Shown: piece by piece, positions 9,046-18,152 of the stretch
Numbering within the stretch: the stretch's first letter is position 1
Layout: each line of letters starts with the position of its first letter
From: Flavobacterium marginilacus
GTDB taxonomy: Bacteria; Bacteroidota; Bacteroidia; Flavobacteriales; Flavobacteriaceae
Assembly (NCBI RefSeq): GCF_026870155.1
Contig: NZ_CP113975.1
Span: 3,906,001 to 3,970,000, forward strand
Direction: 5' to 3'
Length of the DNA: 64,000 nucleotides
The notes under the pieces: generated by a model
What the model saw: the letters and a program-made list of their open reading frames with translations, nothing else
Databases searched by the model: none
What the model was told of the DNA's origin: nothing
Program-made: the position numbers and the translations under genes

Positions 9046-9744
9046 ATGAAAAAGAAATTAGTCGTTCTTACCGGAGCCGGTATCAGTGCCGAAAGCGGTA
9101 TCAAAACATTTCGCGACAGCGACGGTCTATGGGAAGGCCATAATGTAATGGATGTTGCCACTCCCGAGGGCTGGCACAAAAATCCTGCATTAGTTTTGGA
9201 TTTTTACAATCAAAGACGTCAGCAGTTAAAAGAAGTACTACCTAATTTAGGCCATCAGATTTTAGCTGAACTTGAGAATGATTTTGACGTTTACATCATT
9301 ACCCAAAATGTGGATGATTTACATGAACGTGCCGGCAGCTCCAACATCACCCATTTACACGGCGAATTATTAAAAGTGAGAAGTTCCAAAAATGAAAGCT
9401 ACATTTTGGATTGGCATGCTGATTTGAATTTTGGAGATATAGACCCTAAAGGAAATCAGCTTCGTCCGCATATCGTTTGGTTTGGTGAGCAGGTTCCTGC
9501 TTTGAAAGATGCCATTACAATAACCGAACAAGCCGATTATTTTGCAGTCATTGGCACTTCACTGCAGGTTTATCCCGCTGCAGGATTAATTAATTTTACA
9601 CCAAAATCAACGCCCATTTATTATATTGACCCAAAACCAGCAAAAATCCCAAATCTTAGAAACCCGCTTAACGTAATTCCAAATATCGCGTCAGAAGGAG
9701 TCAAAATTTTAAAAGAAAAGCTTCTTGCTAATCTACAGCAATAG
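9046..9744 (+). CDS. cobB: Sirtuin NAD-dependent lysine deacylase, cysteine-free
   Basis: A 232-residue Sir2 protein. It shows GAGISAESGI at residues 10-19, FRDSDGLW, TQNVDDLH around 86-93, the catalytic histidine in HLHGEL (H105) and GTSLQVYPAAGL. Tyr54 and Arg57 (YNQRR) form the Y-x-x-R pair that in class III sirtuins (CobB, SIRT5) favours succinyl or malonyl lysine. The zinc-ribbon region after HLHGEL contains no cysteine, and the whole protein has none, so it cannot hold the usual Cys4 zinc. Its last 17 nt overlap the convergent potassium-channel gene. The product should remove acyl groups from cytoplasmic proteins using NAD. Confidence 0.88.
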   Translation: MKKKLVVLTGAGISAESGIKTFRDSDGLWEGHNVMDVATPEGWHKNPALVLDFYNQRRQQLKEVLPNLGHQILAELENDFDVYIITQNVDDLHERAGSSNITHLHGELLKVRSSKNESYILDWHADLNFGDIDPKGNQLRPHIVWFGEQVPALKDAITITEQADYFAVIGTSLQVYPAAGLINFTPKSTPIYYIDPKPAKIPNLRNPLNVIPNIASEGVKILKEKLLANLQQ

Positions 9745-10690
9745 GATAAAAAGTATTTAATAATCCCATATCAAGAACCGTGCTTTGATTATCTTCACTT
9801 TTGGTATACATTGGCTTAAATTTAGCTCCATAGACAATTTCTTCAAAAGTGTAAGAGGTTCTAGTCGCAACAGTGGTACTAAACATGTCATCAAATGTTT
9901 TTATAATCACTATAATTTCACCCGAAATTGACTCAAAATCTGCCGCCAAAAAACCATCCAAAGGACTCTCACTGGTTATAGGATGTACTAATGTCCATGC
10001 CAATGCAAGTGAATTTATTTTTTGATATTCTAAATCCAATATAAAAAATTTGTTAACCATCACCCCATTCTCTTCCATTCGCATTCCAAGAGTTACATTC
10101 ACTTCAGCATCTATGTAATTTGTGTTTTTATAAGGAGCTAACCTAAACATCAATGCTTTTCCATTATTAAAAGGTGCAATAATAGCATTATGAGAAAATT
10201 TTAAATAAATAGCAGGCTTGCTAAACCTCCCAAAAAACAAACCAGTAGCAATCGCAAAACTCAACAGTCCTATTAATGCTTCAGCAGATGATAATGCGCT
10301 GGTATAAAATCCTATCGGGCTGACATGCCCATATCCAACGGTTGTGAATGTCTGTGCACTAAAGAAATAAGCCTGCCCAAACTGCACCCATTCATTATCA
10401 GCAGTATCAATTCCGTTAAGATGTTCAATTCCGATACCAAAATAAAGAATAGCAAACACAAAATTTATAGAGATATAAAACAGCAGCAAAACAGAAAGGA
10501 ACTGCCAAGAAGACATATCTAACAAAGTGTGATACCAGCTAATCCTGTCTAGAATTCCGATACCTTTTTTGGTAGCATTTACCGATCCGTCTTTATTAAT
10601 AAATCGTCCCCCTGTATTGGATGCACTACTGCCGAAACCAGTATTTATCAGTGTTTTTGCTTTACTATTAAATTGATGAAATAATGCCAT
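9728..10690 (-). CDS. KirBac-type inward rectifier potassium channel
   Basis: A 320-residue protein with the inward-rectifier layout. It has an amphipathic slide helix (GILDRISWYHTLLDM), a first transmembrane helix at about 62-84, a pore loop with the potassium filter TVGYG at 117-121, and a second helix at about 135-155. A beta-rich cytoplasmic immunoglobulin-like domain follows (FMFRLAPYKNTN-like, VTLGMRMEENG, HPITSESPLDG). The family conducts K+ across the inner membrane and is gated by lipids and pH. I chose MALFHQF as the start because the 22 extra residues of the longer reading would place a second hydrophobic stretch before the slide helix. It overlaps the sirtuin gene tail to tail. 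Confidence 0.9.
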   Translation of the reverse strand: MALFHQFNSKAKTLINTGFGSSASNTGGRFINKDGSVNATKKGIGILDRISWYHTLLDMSSWQFLSVLLLFYISINFVFAILYFGIGIEHLNGIDTADNEWVQFGQAYFFSAQTFTTVGYGHVSPIGFYTSALSSAEALIGLLSFAIATGLFFGRFSKPAIYLKFSHNAIIAPFNNGKALMFRLAPYKNTNYIDAEVNVTLGMRMEENGVMVNKFFILDLEYQKINSLALAWTLVHPITSESPLDGFLAADFESISGEIIVIIKTFDDMFSTTVATRTSYTFEEIVYGAKFKPMYTKSEDNQSTVLDMGLLNTFYPIAVD

Positions 10691-10851
10691 ACTTTGTTTA
10701 TTAAATAGACTGCAAAATACTAATAAATCTAATGTAACAATAAATAAAAACGACACACTAATCAGGACAAAACATTCAATAGAAATCTAGCAGAATATGT
10801 TAGAATTACATTAAAGAGTTGATGTTTACAATCTAAACCCTCATTATCATT

Positions 10852-12765
10852 ATGGAATTAATCTTTACTTATTGGTGGATATTCTTAATTGTTTTATCCA
10901 TCTTATTTTACAAATTTGTTTTGCGTGTTTTCTTTGGAATGGTCATCGTTCCTGAAAACAAAATCGGATTGGTTACCAAGAAATTTGTTCTTTTTGGTTC
11001 TGAAAAATCACTGCCAGACGGCAGGATAATTGCCACCAGAGGCGAGGCGGGATATCAGGCCAAAACTTTGGCTCCCGGATTATACTGGGCTATGTGGCCT
11101 TGGCAGTTTTCTATCGACATGGCTTCTTTCACCATTATTCCCGAAGGAAATATTGGTTTGGTATTAAGTAAAGACGGAGCTGAAATACCAACAGGACGCA
11201 TTCTCGCCCAAAAAGTAAACTCAGACAACTTTCAGGATGCAACGATGTTTCTTGATAACGGAGGACAGAAAGGAAGACAATCTGCTTTTGTTACCACTGG
11301 TTCTTATCGTATCAATACACATCTATTTGAAGTAATAATTTCTCCTCAAGTGGTTATTTCTGAAAATATGGTTGGTATTGTAACCGCCATGGACGGTGAG
11401 CCGATCCCAATCGGGCAGATTGCCGGTAAATTTGTAGAAGGACACAATAACTTTCAGGATTTTGATCAATTCTTAAAAAATGGAGGAAACCGCGGATTAC
11501 AGCCGCAAGTAATGCTTGCTGGTTCCTATTACATTAATTCATGGGCAGTACAAATTGAACAAACCCCCATGACCGATGTACCTATTGGATATGTAGGAGT
11601 GGTTATTTCCTACATCGGAGAAGACGGTCAAGATGTAACCGGCGACAATTTCAAACACGGAAATATTGTCTCCAAAGGACAGCGCGGTGTCTGGATGGAA
11701 CCTTTTGGACCTGGAAAATACGCTCTTAATAAATACACTACCAAGTTAGAACCGGTTCCTACAACGAACTTAGTATTGAACTGGGCCGATGCCAGAAGCG
11801 AATCCCATAATTTGGATAAAAACCTTTCTACAATCACGGTTCGTTCCAAAGACGGTTTCCCTTTCAATCTGGATGTATCACAAATCATTCACGTTCCTGC
11901 CAATGAAGCACCAAAAGTAATTGCCCGCTTTGGAAGCATGAACAATTTAGTTTCTCAGGTTTTGGAACCAACCATTGGTAACTACTTTAGAAACTCAGCT
12001 CAGGAAAGCGATGTGATTTCATTCCTTTCTACCAGAAAAGAGCGTCAGGAATCGGCCAAAAATCACATCAAAGTTGTTTTGGACGAATACAATGTGAATG
12101 CAGTGGATACTTTAATAGGTGACATTGTTCCTCCTGAATCACTGATGAAAACATTAACGGACAGAAAAATTGCCGAAGAAGAACAAAAAACCTACCAAAC
12201 CCAAAAAATGGCTCAGGAACAGCGTCAGGGAATGGAAAAAGAAACAGCTATCGCCGATATGCAGAAAGAGATCGTAAAAGCTTCGCAAAGTGTTGAAATT
12301 GCTCAGAGAACTGCGGATGCAACCGTTAAAAAAGCCGAAGGAGATGCGACAAGTCTAAAACTTAATGTAAATGCCGAAGCCGAAGCTACAAAAATGCGAG
12401 CCAATGCCGAAGCCGAAGCTACAAAAGCAAGAGCAGGAGCACAAGCCGAGGCAACCAAACTTACCGCCAGTGCCGAAGCCGAAAGAATCTCCAAAACCGG
12501 TCTTGCAGAAGCTGAAAAAATCATGGCTATTGGTAAATCTACTGCTGAGGCTTATCAGCTGCAGGTTTCTGCAATGGGCGGTGATAACTTTACGAAATAT
12601 AAAATCACTGAAGAAATCGGAAAAGGAAAAATCAAAGTCATACCAGATGTTCTTATCTCCGGAAGCAGCGGTACCGATGGATCCATGAGCGGATTATTAG
12701 GACTAAAGCTTATGGAAATCATGGACACCGATAAAAGTAAAGGAATCTCAAAAAAGGGAGAATAA
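10852..12765 (+). CDS. Flotillin-like SPFH/Band 7 membrane-scaffold protein
   Basis: A 637-residue protein with one N-terminal transmembrane helix (about 5-28), then repeated SPFH-like beta-rich segments (VPENKIGLVTKKF, IPEGNIGLVLSKDG, ISENMVGIVTAMDG, VPIGYVGVVISYIG) and a prohibitin-type domain. Residues about 445-590 form a long helical region rich in Ala-Glu-Ala repeats (AEAEATKMRANAEAEATKARAGAQ), as in flotillins, where it drives oligomerisation. Flotillins organise membrane microdomains. The repeated VVxSxNxVGxV motif, present four times, is longer than in classical flotillins. It is a single gene with its own terminator. Confidence 0.85.
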   Translation: MELIFTYWWIFLIVLSILFYKFVLRVFFGMVIVPENKIGLVTKKFVLFGSEKSLPDGRIIATRGEAGYQAKTLAPGLYWAMWPWQFSIDMASFTIIPEGNIGLVLSKDGAEIPTGRILAQKVNSDNFQDATMFLDNGGQKGRQSAFVTTGSYRINTHLFEVIISPQVVISENMVGIVTAMDGEPIPIGQIAGKFVEGHNNFQDFDQFLKNGGNRGLQPQVMLAGSYYINSWAVQIEQTPMTDVPIGYVGVVISYIGEDGQDVTGDNFKHGNIVSKGQRGVWMEPFGPGKYALNKYTTKLEPVPTTNLVLNWADARSESHNLDKNLSTITVRSKDGFPFNLDVSQIIHVPANEAPKVIARFGSMNNLVSQVLEPTIGNYFRNSAQESDVISFLSTRKERQESAKNHIKVVLDEYNVNAVDTLIGDIVPPESLMKTLTDRKIAEEEQKTYQTQKMAQEQRQGMEKETAIADMQKEIVKASQSVEIAQRTADATVKKAEGDATSLKLNVNAEAEATKMRANAEAEATKARAGAQAEATKLTASAEAERISKTGLAEAEKIMAIGKSTAEAYQLQVSAMGGDNFTKYKITEEIGKGKIKVIPDVLISGSSGTDGSMSGLLGLKLMEIMDTDKSKGISKKGE

Positions 12766-12783
12766 ATTCCAATCCATTATCAA

Positions 12784-12814
12784 AAAATCTGCTGCAAACC
12801 AGCAGATTTTTTTT
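12784..12814 (+). terminator. Terminator of the flotillin-like gene
   Basis: Stem AAAATCTGCTG / CAGCAGATTTT with loop CAAAC, followed by T residues, 19 nt after the stop codon. Confidence 0.9.
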
Positions 12815-12979
12815 CTTAATAAACACTCAAGCAATATTTTACAATTAAAAATAAGTAATTTCATTATGTAAAACGTAAGACATTTAAATTAAATTCACTC
12901 ATAAAACAAATTTAAACGCCACTTTAACAAAAATTTAAAATATTTCATTTGGAAAAAATTTAAAATTTAAAAAAAAAGT

Positions 12980-12987
12980 TATATTTG
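12980..12987 (+). promoter_or_regulatory. Candidate -7 box
   Basis: TATATTTG fits TAnnTTTG and lies 33 nt upstream of the coiled-coil gene. The upstream TTG at 12949-12951 is 28 nt away, so the -33 box is not certain. Confidence 0.4.
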
Positions 12988-13020
12988 TTTTTCCTAAATC
13001 AACCTAATACCACTTAACCT

Positions 13021-13773
13021 ATGAATCTAAAATTACCTTTTAGCATTGTTTTCATTGCTTTTTCGCAATTTTTTTTCGCCCAAGAAACAAAAAATGAAAC
13101 AGCAAGTACTGAAACAACTATCACCACTACAGCAAAAGCGCCTGTTGATTTTAAAAAGCAAATACAAGATTTAAAGGATCAGGAAAAAGCGTATTTAGCC
13201 CAACAGGAGGCCGATAAAAAAGCTGCCAAAATCAAAGCAGAAGCTGATAAAAAAGCAAGCGAAGAAGCTCAAAAATCAGCTGAAAAAGCAACTGCTCAAG
13301 CAAAAACTGCAGAAGCTAAAGCTGCAGCTGAAGCAAAGGATGCAGCGGAAAAAGCTGCTAAAGAGAAAGCCATTGCAGACAAAGCCCAAGCCAATGCAGA
13401 TAAAAAAGCTGCCGAAGCTGCAAAAGACGCCGCTAACAAAATTGCAAAAGAAGAGGCTCTTGCCGCAAAAGCACAAGCAGAAGCGGACAGAAAAGCCTCT
13501 GAAGAATCTGAAAAAATTTCCAAAGAAAAAATAGCCGCTTTTAAGAAAGAAGCTGCGTCAGCAAAAGAAGCTCAGGACAAACTTGCAAAAGATGTTGCGA
13601 AACTGCAAAAGGAAAAAGAGGAAGCTGATCAAAAATTAGTAGAGTCAGCCAAATTAGCTTTAGAAAAATCAAAAATGCTAGAAGAGCAAATCGCCAAAGC
13701 AAGTGCTGAAGCAGAAAAAGCCGCTGCTGCCGAAGCAAAAATAGCTGCTGAAAAAGCAGTAAAAACAAATTAG
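13021..13773 (+). CDS. Secreted Ala/Lys/Glu-rich coiled-coil protein, unknown function
   Basis: A 250-residue protein with a signal peptide (MNLKLPFSIVFIAFSQFFFAQ), a short Thr-rich linker, and then about 190 residues of almost pure Ala, Lys, Glu, Asp and Gln in heptad-like order, for example AAEKAAKEKAIADKAQ. It should form one long helix or coiled coil in the periplasm. The composition resembles the TolA middle region, but there is no transmembrane anchor and no TolA C-terminal domain. A structural or spacer role is a guess. A terminator follows the stop. Confidence 0.7.
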   Translation: MNLKLPFSIVFIAFSQFFFAQETKNETASTETTITTTAKAPVDFKKQIQDLKDQEKAYLAQQEADKKAAKIKAEADKKASEEAQKSAEKATAQAKTAEAKAAAEAKDAAEKAAKEKAIADKAQANADKKAAEAAKDAANKIAKEEALAAKAQAEADRKASEESEKISKEKIAAFKKEAASAKEAQDKLAKDVAKLQKEKEEADQKLVESAKLALEKSKMLEEQIAKASAEAEKAAAAEAKIAAEKAVKTN

Positions 13774-13824
13774 CCCCATATAATAAAACAATACCTAACC
13801 TACTTAATTAACAATTTTTAAACT

Positions 13825-13852
13825 AAAATCCGTTGAAAAACGGATTTTTTAT
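13825..13852 (+). terminator. Terminator of the coiled-coil gene
   Basis: Stem AAAATCCGTT / AACGGATTTT with a GAAA loop and a following T-run, 51 nt after the stop codon. Confidence 0.9.
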
Positions 13853-13965
13853 TTAAGCTATGTACAAATTCTATTAGTTTTAAAATCCATATAATTAAAA
13901 GCCTGAAAGCAAATCTCCTAACCTGCCTTTTTTAAAATTACCTATCTTTACAAAAAATAAATACC

Positions 13966-15219
13966 ATGCAGCATATAATTGACCGTTTTATAAGTTATGT
14001 CACGATAGACACCGAATCTGATCCTAACTCAAACACAACACCCAGCACAGCTAAACAATGGGATTTAGCCAATAAATTAGCTGACGAATTAAAAAACCTC
14101 GGACTGGAAGATGTAACCATAGACGACAAAGCGTATATCATGGCTACTCTGCCAAGCAATGTTGATCATGAAGTTCCTACGATTGGATTTATTTCACATT
14201 TTGACACTTCTCCCGACTTTTCTGGTGCCAATGTAAAACCACAGATTATTACCGATTACAATGGTAAAGACATTGTTTTAAATGCCGAAAAAAACATCAT
14301 TTTATCGCCTTCCTATTTTAAAGATTTACTGCAATATAAAGGACAAACGTTAATCACTACCGACGGCACAACCTTACTGGGAGCAGATGACAAAGCAGGC
14401 ATTACAGAAATTGTTACTGCAATGGAATTCCTAGTTCAAAATCCAGACATTAAACACGGAAAAATCAGAATTGGATTCACGCCTGATGAAGAAATTGGAC
14501 GGGGAGCTCATCATTTTGACGTTGAAAAATTTGGAGCAGAATGGGCTTACACAATGGACGGAAGTCAAGTAGGAGAATTAGAATTTGAAAATTTCAACGC
14601 CGCAGGAGCTAAAATCACTTTCAAGGGAAAAAGTGTTCATCCTGGTTATGCCAAAGGAAAAATGATCAATTCCATGCTTATTGCTAATGATTTCATCAAT
14701 GAATTACCTGAAGATGAAACTCCTCAAGAAACCAGAGGGTATCAAGGTTTTTTTCACGTACATCATTTATCTGGAAGTATTGAAGAAACAGTTTTGGAAC
14801 TAATTATCCGTGATCATAACAAACAAAAATTTGAAAAAAGAAAAGAACTGATTCATAAAATAACAAAAAAAATCAACAAAAAATTTGCTAAGCAGTTTGG
14901 AGAAGATATTGTTATTGCAGAAGTAAACGATCAGTATTACAATATGAAAGAAAAGGTTGTTCCTGTAAAACATATTGTAAACATTGCTGAAAAAGCAATG
15001 AAAGAACTCGGCATTAAACCAATCATCAAACCCATCAGAGGAGGAACTGACGGATCTCAGCTATCGTTCAAAGGACTTCCTTGCCCAAACATCTTTGCCG
15101 GCGGTCATAATTTCCATGGCAAATACGAGTATGTTCCTGTTGAAAGCATGCAAAAAGCTGTAGAAGTAATTGTTCGAATTGCTGAATTGACTGCTAACGG
15201 GGATTATTTGAAAAAGTAA
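13966..15219 (+). CDS. pepT: Peptidase T (tripeptide aminopeptidase, M20 family)
   Basis: A 417-residue dinuclear zinc peptidase that removes N-terminal residues from tripeptides in the cytoplasm. The metal-site motifs are present in order: [14 protein letters not shown] (His and the catalytic Asp), [13 protein letters not shown] (bridging Asp), [15 protein letters not shown] (Glu-Glu and Gly-Arg-Gly) and a C-terminal [17 protein letters not shown] (last His). The [22 protein letters not shown] stretch is typical of PepT. Length and order match the family. The next gene starts 18 bp after the stop and may be co-transcribed. Confidence 0.93.
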   Translation: MQHIIDRFISYVTIDTESDPNSNTTPSTAKQWDLANKLADELKNLGLEDVTIDDKAYIMATLPSNVDHEVPTIGFISHFDTSPDFSGANVKPQIITDYNGKDIVLNAEKNIILSPSYFKDLLQYKGQTLITTDGTTLLGADDKAGITEIVTAMEFLVQNPDIKHGKIRIGFTPDEEIGRGAHHFDVEKFGAEWAYTMDGSQVGELEFENFNAAGAKITFKGKSVHPGYAKGKMINSMLIANDFINELPEDETPQETRGYQGFFHVHHLSGSIEETVLELIIRDHNKQKFEKRKELIHKITKKINKKFAKQFGEDIVIAEVNDQYYNMKEKVVPVKHIVNIAEKAMKELGIKPIIKPIRGGTDGSQLSFKGLPCPNIFAGGHNFHGKYEYVPVESMQKAVEVIVRIAELTANGDYLKK

Positions 15220-15237
15220 AACTAAAACCATTGCTAT

Positions 15238-15801
15238 ATGGACATGATTAACCATTGGGCTAATGAATTAGACATTTTGAAAGCAATTATAGCCAAAACA
15301 GCATTAGTTGAAACCAATAAATGGGGAGGCTGTGTCTATGTACTCGGTAATAAAAATATTGTTGGAGTTGGAGGTTTCAAAAAATTCTTCACTCTTTGGT
15401 TTTTTAACGGTGCTTATCTCAAAGACGAAAAAAAACATTTAGTAAATGCAAATGAAGGAGTTACCAAATCATTGCGCCAATGGCGGTTTACATCCAAAGA
15501 TGAAATCAATGAAGAGGAGATTATCACCTATATTCTAGAAGCAATTCAAAACGAAAAAGAAGGTAAAATCATCAAACCTAAAAAAGTAACAGAACCAACG
15601 ATAATCCCTGATTTACTGCAAAAGGTACTGAATGACAATATCCAATTGAAGGATGCATTTCTAAAGTTCAGCCCTTATAAACAAAAGGAATTCATAGAAT
15701 TTATTGAAACTGCCAAACGGGAAGAAACCAAACTATCGAGAATCGAAAAAATAAAGCCCATGATTTTAGACAATATTGGTCTAAATGATAAATACAGATA
15801 A
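15238..15801 (+). CDS. YdeI/OmpD-associated family protein (DUF1801-like)
   Basis: A 187-residue soluble protein. The N-terminal part (KWGGCVYVLGNKNIVGVGGFKKFFTLWFFNGAYL) has the pattern of the DUF1801 / YdhG fold, and the C-terminal part (LKDAFLKFSPYKQKEFIEFIETAKREETKLSRIEKI) matches the OmdA domain of YdeI-type proteins, associated with bacteriocin protection in Salmonella. The molecular activity is unknown. Two start codons, 15238 and 15244, are possible; I used the first. It directly follows pepT. Confidence 0.75.
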   Translation: MDMINHWANELDILKAIIAKTALVETNKWGGCVYVLGNKNIVGVGGFKKFFTLWFFNGAYLKDEKKHLVNANEGVTKSLRQWRFTSKDEINEEEIITYILEAIQNEKEGKIIKPKKVTEPTIIPDLLQKVLNDNIQLKDAFLKFSPYKQKEFIEFIETAKREETKLSRIEKIKPMILDNIGLNDKYR

Positions 15802-15821
15802 AAAATTAAAATCCAAATTAC

Positions 15822-15862
15822 AAATCCCAAATTCCAGCACTATTGGAATTTGGGATTTTTTT
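15822..15862 (+). terminator. Terminator after the pepT-YdeI pair (AAATCCCAA family)
   Basis: Near-perfect 15-bp stem AAATCCCAAATTCCA / TGGAATTTGGGATTT plus a T-run, 20 nt after the stop. Four other terminators in the window share the AATCCCAA stem. Confidence 0.9.
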
Positions 15863-16063
15863 ATTAAAAACAATATCAATTTTCTTGCCTTTCAATTCAA
15901 AACAGACCCTTTAAATCAGTAAAACCTTAACATTGGAACATTAAAATATTTATTACATTTGTTAATATACCGAAAACAATTTGGTAACACTGAGGTAATT
16001 TTCAGAAAAACTTCCCAATTCAGTATCAGTATAAAATTAAATAATTCCTAAAATTAACTAATT

Positions 16064-16603
16064 ATGATAGAAAAAAAAGAAGATCAGCCCACTCCGGAAA
16101 AAGTGATACTTCCAAAATCACCAATAAATGAAAACAAAGAAGTTCCAAAGCCGGCTGTTTCTAAACCGGCACCAAAACCAAGAACAGTCAGAACTGTCGC
16201 TGCAAAACCAGCAACAGTTAAACCTGCAGCCACAAAACCAGTTACAGCAAAACCAGCAGTCTCAAGACCTTCTGCTGTAAAAACACCATCAAGACCAATC
16301 AATGCTAGTGTCACTCCACTAACTTCAGAAACTGCTGCTGAAGAAATAAAAACAGAAAAAACTGCTGTAGTTTCTCAAGAAGAGAAAAAAGATAAAAAGA
16401 AGAAAAAAAACAAATCAAAAATGAAAGAAAAAGAAAAAGAGAAAAAAGCAAAAGCTAAGGCCAAAGAAAAAGCGAAGAAGAAAGCAAAAAAGGCTAAAAA
16501 AGCCAAGAAAGAAAAAGCTAAAAAAGCAAAGCTGAAAGCCAAACTCAAAGAGAAAAAAGCGAAAGCAAAAGCTAAAAAAAGCAAAAAAGGCAAGAAAAAA
16601 TAA
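16064..16603 (+). CDS. Lysine/alanine-rich histone-H1-like protein
   Basis: A 179-residue protein without a signal peptide. Residues about 25-95 are Pro/Ala/Lys/Val repeats (AAKPATVKPAATKPVTAKPA) and residues about 105-179 are almost only Lys and Ala with some Glu (KAKAKAKEKAKKKAKKAKKA). The tail resembles histone H1-like and AlgP-like DNA-binding tails, so binding to nucleic acid or polyphosphate is plausible, but composition alone does not prove it. The downstream hairpin marks the transcript end. No family with a known activity was recognised. Confidence 0.65.
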   Translation: MIEKKEDQPTPEKVILPKSPINENKEVPKPAVSKPAPKPRTVRTVAAKPATVKPAATKPVTAKPAVSRPSAVKTPSRPINASVTPLTSETAAEEIKTEKTAVVSQEEKKDKKKKKNKSKMKEKEKEKKAKAKAKEKAKKKAKKAKKAKKEKAKKAKLKAKLKEKKAKAKAKKSKKGKKK

Positions 16604-16621
16604 CAGTCTTTTTATAAAAAG

Positions 16622-16667
16622 AAAATCCCAAATTCCAGTTACTAAATCGGAATTTGGGATTTTTTAT
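16622..16667 (+). terminator. Terminator (AAATCCCAA family)
   Basis: 15-bp stem AAAATCCCAAATTCC / GGAATTTGGGATTTT with a 12-nt loop and a T-run, 18 nt after the Lys/Ala-rich gene. Confidence 0.9.
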
Positions 16668-16685
16668 TGTAATAACAGTATCTGA

Positions 16686-16961
16686 TTAAGCTTTTTTATT
16701 CAAAGTAGCGCTTAACTCCAAAGAAATTGAAGAACGCTCCATTTTTAATTTTCCAGCCATTGTTTCAATAATTACTGTTGTATCTGCAAGCTCAGCTATT
16801 TTACCGTGAATACCGCTTTTTGTAATTATTTTATCACCTACTTTTAAGCCGTTTTCAAATTCTTTTTCGCTTTTAGCTCTTTTCTGCTGTGGACGAATCA
16901 TAAAAAAGTAAATGACTACGAACATCAATAAAAACGGCAAAAACTGTTGTATTTGTCCCAT
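16686..16961 (-). CDS. yajC: YajC, accessory subunit of the Sec translocase
   Basis: A 91-residue single-pass inner-membrane protein. A transmembrane helix (FLPFLLMFVVIYFFMIRPQQ) is followed by the family signature RPQQKRAKSEKEFENGLKVGDKIITKSGIHGKI. YajC associates with SecDF, whose gene lies far away at 56.2-59.2 kb. The gene lies 65 bp downstream of nusB on the same strand, a common Bacteroidota arrangement, so co-transcription with nusB is likely. Confidence 0.93.
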   Translation of the reverse strand: MGQIQQFLPFLLMFVVIYFFMIRPQQKRAKSEKEFENGLKVGDKIITKSGIHGKIAELADTTVIIETMAGKLKMERSSISLELSATLNKKA

Positions 16962-17026
16962 AATTTAAAAATTTAATATTTGTTAATTGTTTTATATTTA
17001 ATAGAAATGAAGCTGTGTCAAAAAAA

Positions 17027-17971
17027 CTACATTAAACCTCTTCCAATTTTTACGATTCTTTTATTACCTTCCAATTCTTTAACCAAATTATCCAAAATTC
17101 CGTTAATAAAAATACTGCTCTTTGGAGTTGAATATTCTTTGGCCAGTTCCAAATACTCATTCAAAGTTACTTTCACAGGGATAGAAGGGAATTTCAGGAA
17201 TTCGCAAATAGCCATTTTTAAAATAATGGTATCAATTTCTGCGATACGTTCGCTGTCCCAATTTGGCGTTTTATCAATGTACTCTTTAGCCAGCTCAGAT
17301 TCATTCAGAACTGTTTTTCTAAATAAATCTTTAACATAAGCTTTATCTTCGTTGTCTTTGTATAATTTTGGAACTCTAAAATTATCATCTTCGCCTTGTG
17401 TTATTCCTTTTAACTGCTTAACGATAAAAGTGTTCACCAATGGAATATCATCAATCCATGTTAACTTATCATCTTCCAGATAATCGTATAATTTTTCATT
17501 TGGAACAATAATATCCGAAAATACATCTACAATAAAAGCTTTATCTTCCTCAAAAGTATTCACCCTGTTAGTCATGTATTTAGCATACAATTCACTCTCC
17601 TTGATAGCATTAAGAAGCAGAATGATATAATCGTCATTCAGCGTCCAATTGTTTATTGAACGGTTTTCTAAAGCAATGCTAAGAGAATTATTTTCGGCAA
17701 GAATCTGAAAAATACTGTTCTTAATGAATTTTTCATTTGGATTGCGCTCTTCTTTGGTAGCCAAATGTTTCTGGCTTGACAGATGTAAAAAAACAGTTTC
17801 TTTTTTACAGATCTCTATCAGTGAAGAAAGCATGGTAAGGTATAAATCTTGAATGGCGTCAATACTATGCATAAGGAATTTTTCCTCTTTTTCTAAATTA
17901 TCAGAACCATTTTGATGCATTGCATAAATGGATTGCATGACTTTAACGCGGATGTGTCTTCTGTTTACCAC
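17027..17971 (-). CDS. nusB: Transcription antitermination factor NusB, long Bacteroidota form
   Basis: A 314-residue protein, twice the length of Escherichia coli NusB. It opens with VNRRHIRVKVMQSIYAMHQ, the RNA-contacting start of NusB. A long inserted helical region follows, and the canonical C-terminal helices lie near residues 205-305 (RKTVLNESELAKEYIDKTPNWDSERIAEIDTIILKMAICEFL, then FPSIPVKVTLNEYLELAKEYSTPKSSIFINGILD). NusB with NusE binds boxA RNA to support rRNA transcription. The ATG at 17971 puts the Arg-rich helix at the N-terminus. yajC follows on the same strand. Confidence 0.9.
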   Translation of the reverse strand: MVNRRHIRVKVMQSIYAMHQNGSDNLEKEEKFLMHSIDAIQDLYLTMLSSLIEICKKETVFLHLSSQKHLATKEERNPNEKFIKNSIFQILAENNSLSIALENRSINNWTLNDDYIILLLNAIKESELYAKYMTNRVNTFEEDKAFIVDVFSDIIVPNEKLYDYLEDDKLTWIDDIPLVNTFIVKQLKGITQGEDDNFRVPKLYKDNEDKAYVKDLFRKTVLNESELAKEYIDKTPNWDSERIAEIDTIILKMAICEFLKFPSIPVKVTLNEYLELAKEYSTPKSSIFINGILDNLVKELEGNKRIVKIGRGLM

Positions 17972-18080
17972 CTTGTAAGAACTTTTAAAATTAGGTCTGC
18001 AAAATTAATACTTTCTTGTCTTAAATGAAAATTTATAGTCTTTTAATTTCAGTACAGCTATTTTAGATTTTAAAACCTTT

Positions 18081-18134
18081 AAAGAAAAATGCCACTCATT
18101 CACAGATTAAAAATAAATCAGTGAATGAGTGGCA
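18081..18134 (-). terminator. Terminator of the leucine dehydrogenase gene
   Basis: 14-bp stem TGCCACTCATTCAC (18090-18103) with GTGAATGAGTGGCA (18121-18134). On the minus strand the second arm runs into TTTTTCTTT. Confidence 0.88.
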
Positions 18135-18152
18135 AAAATTTGTTTTAAAATA

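Noticed and set aside
13021..13773. TolA
   Set aside because: It has a cleavable signal peptide rather than a membrane anchor, lacks the TolA C-terminal domain and has no tolQRB neighbours.
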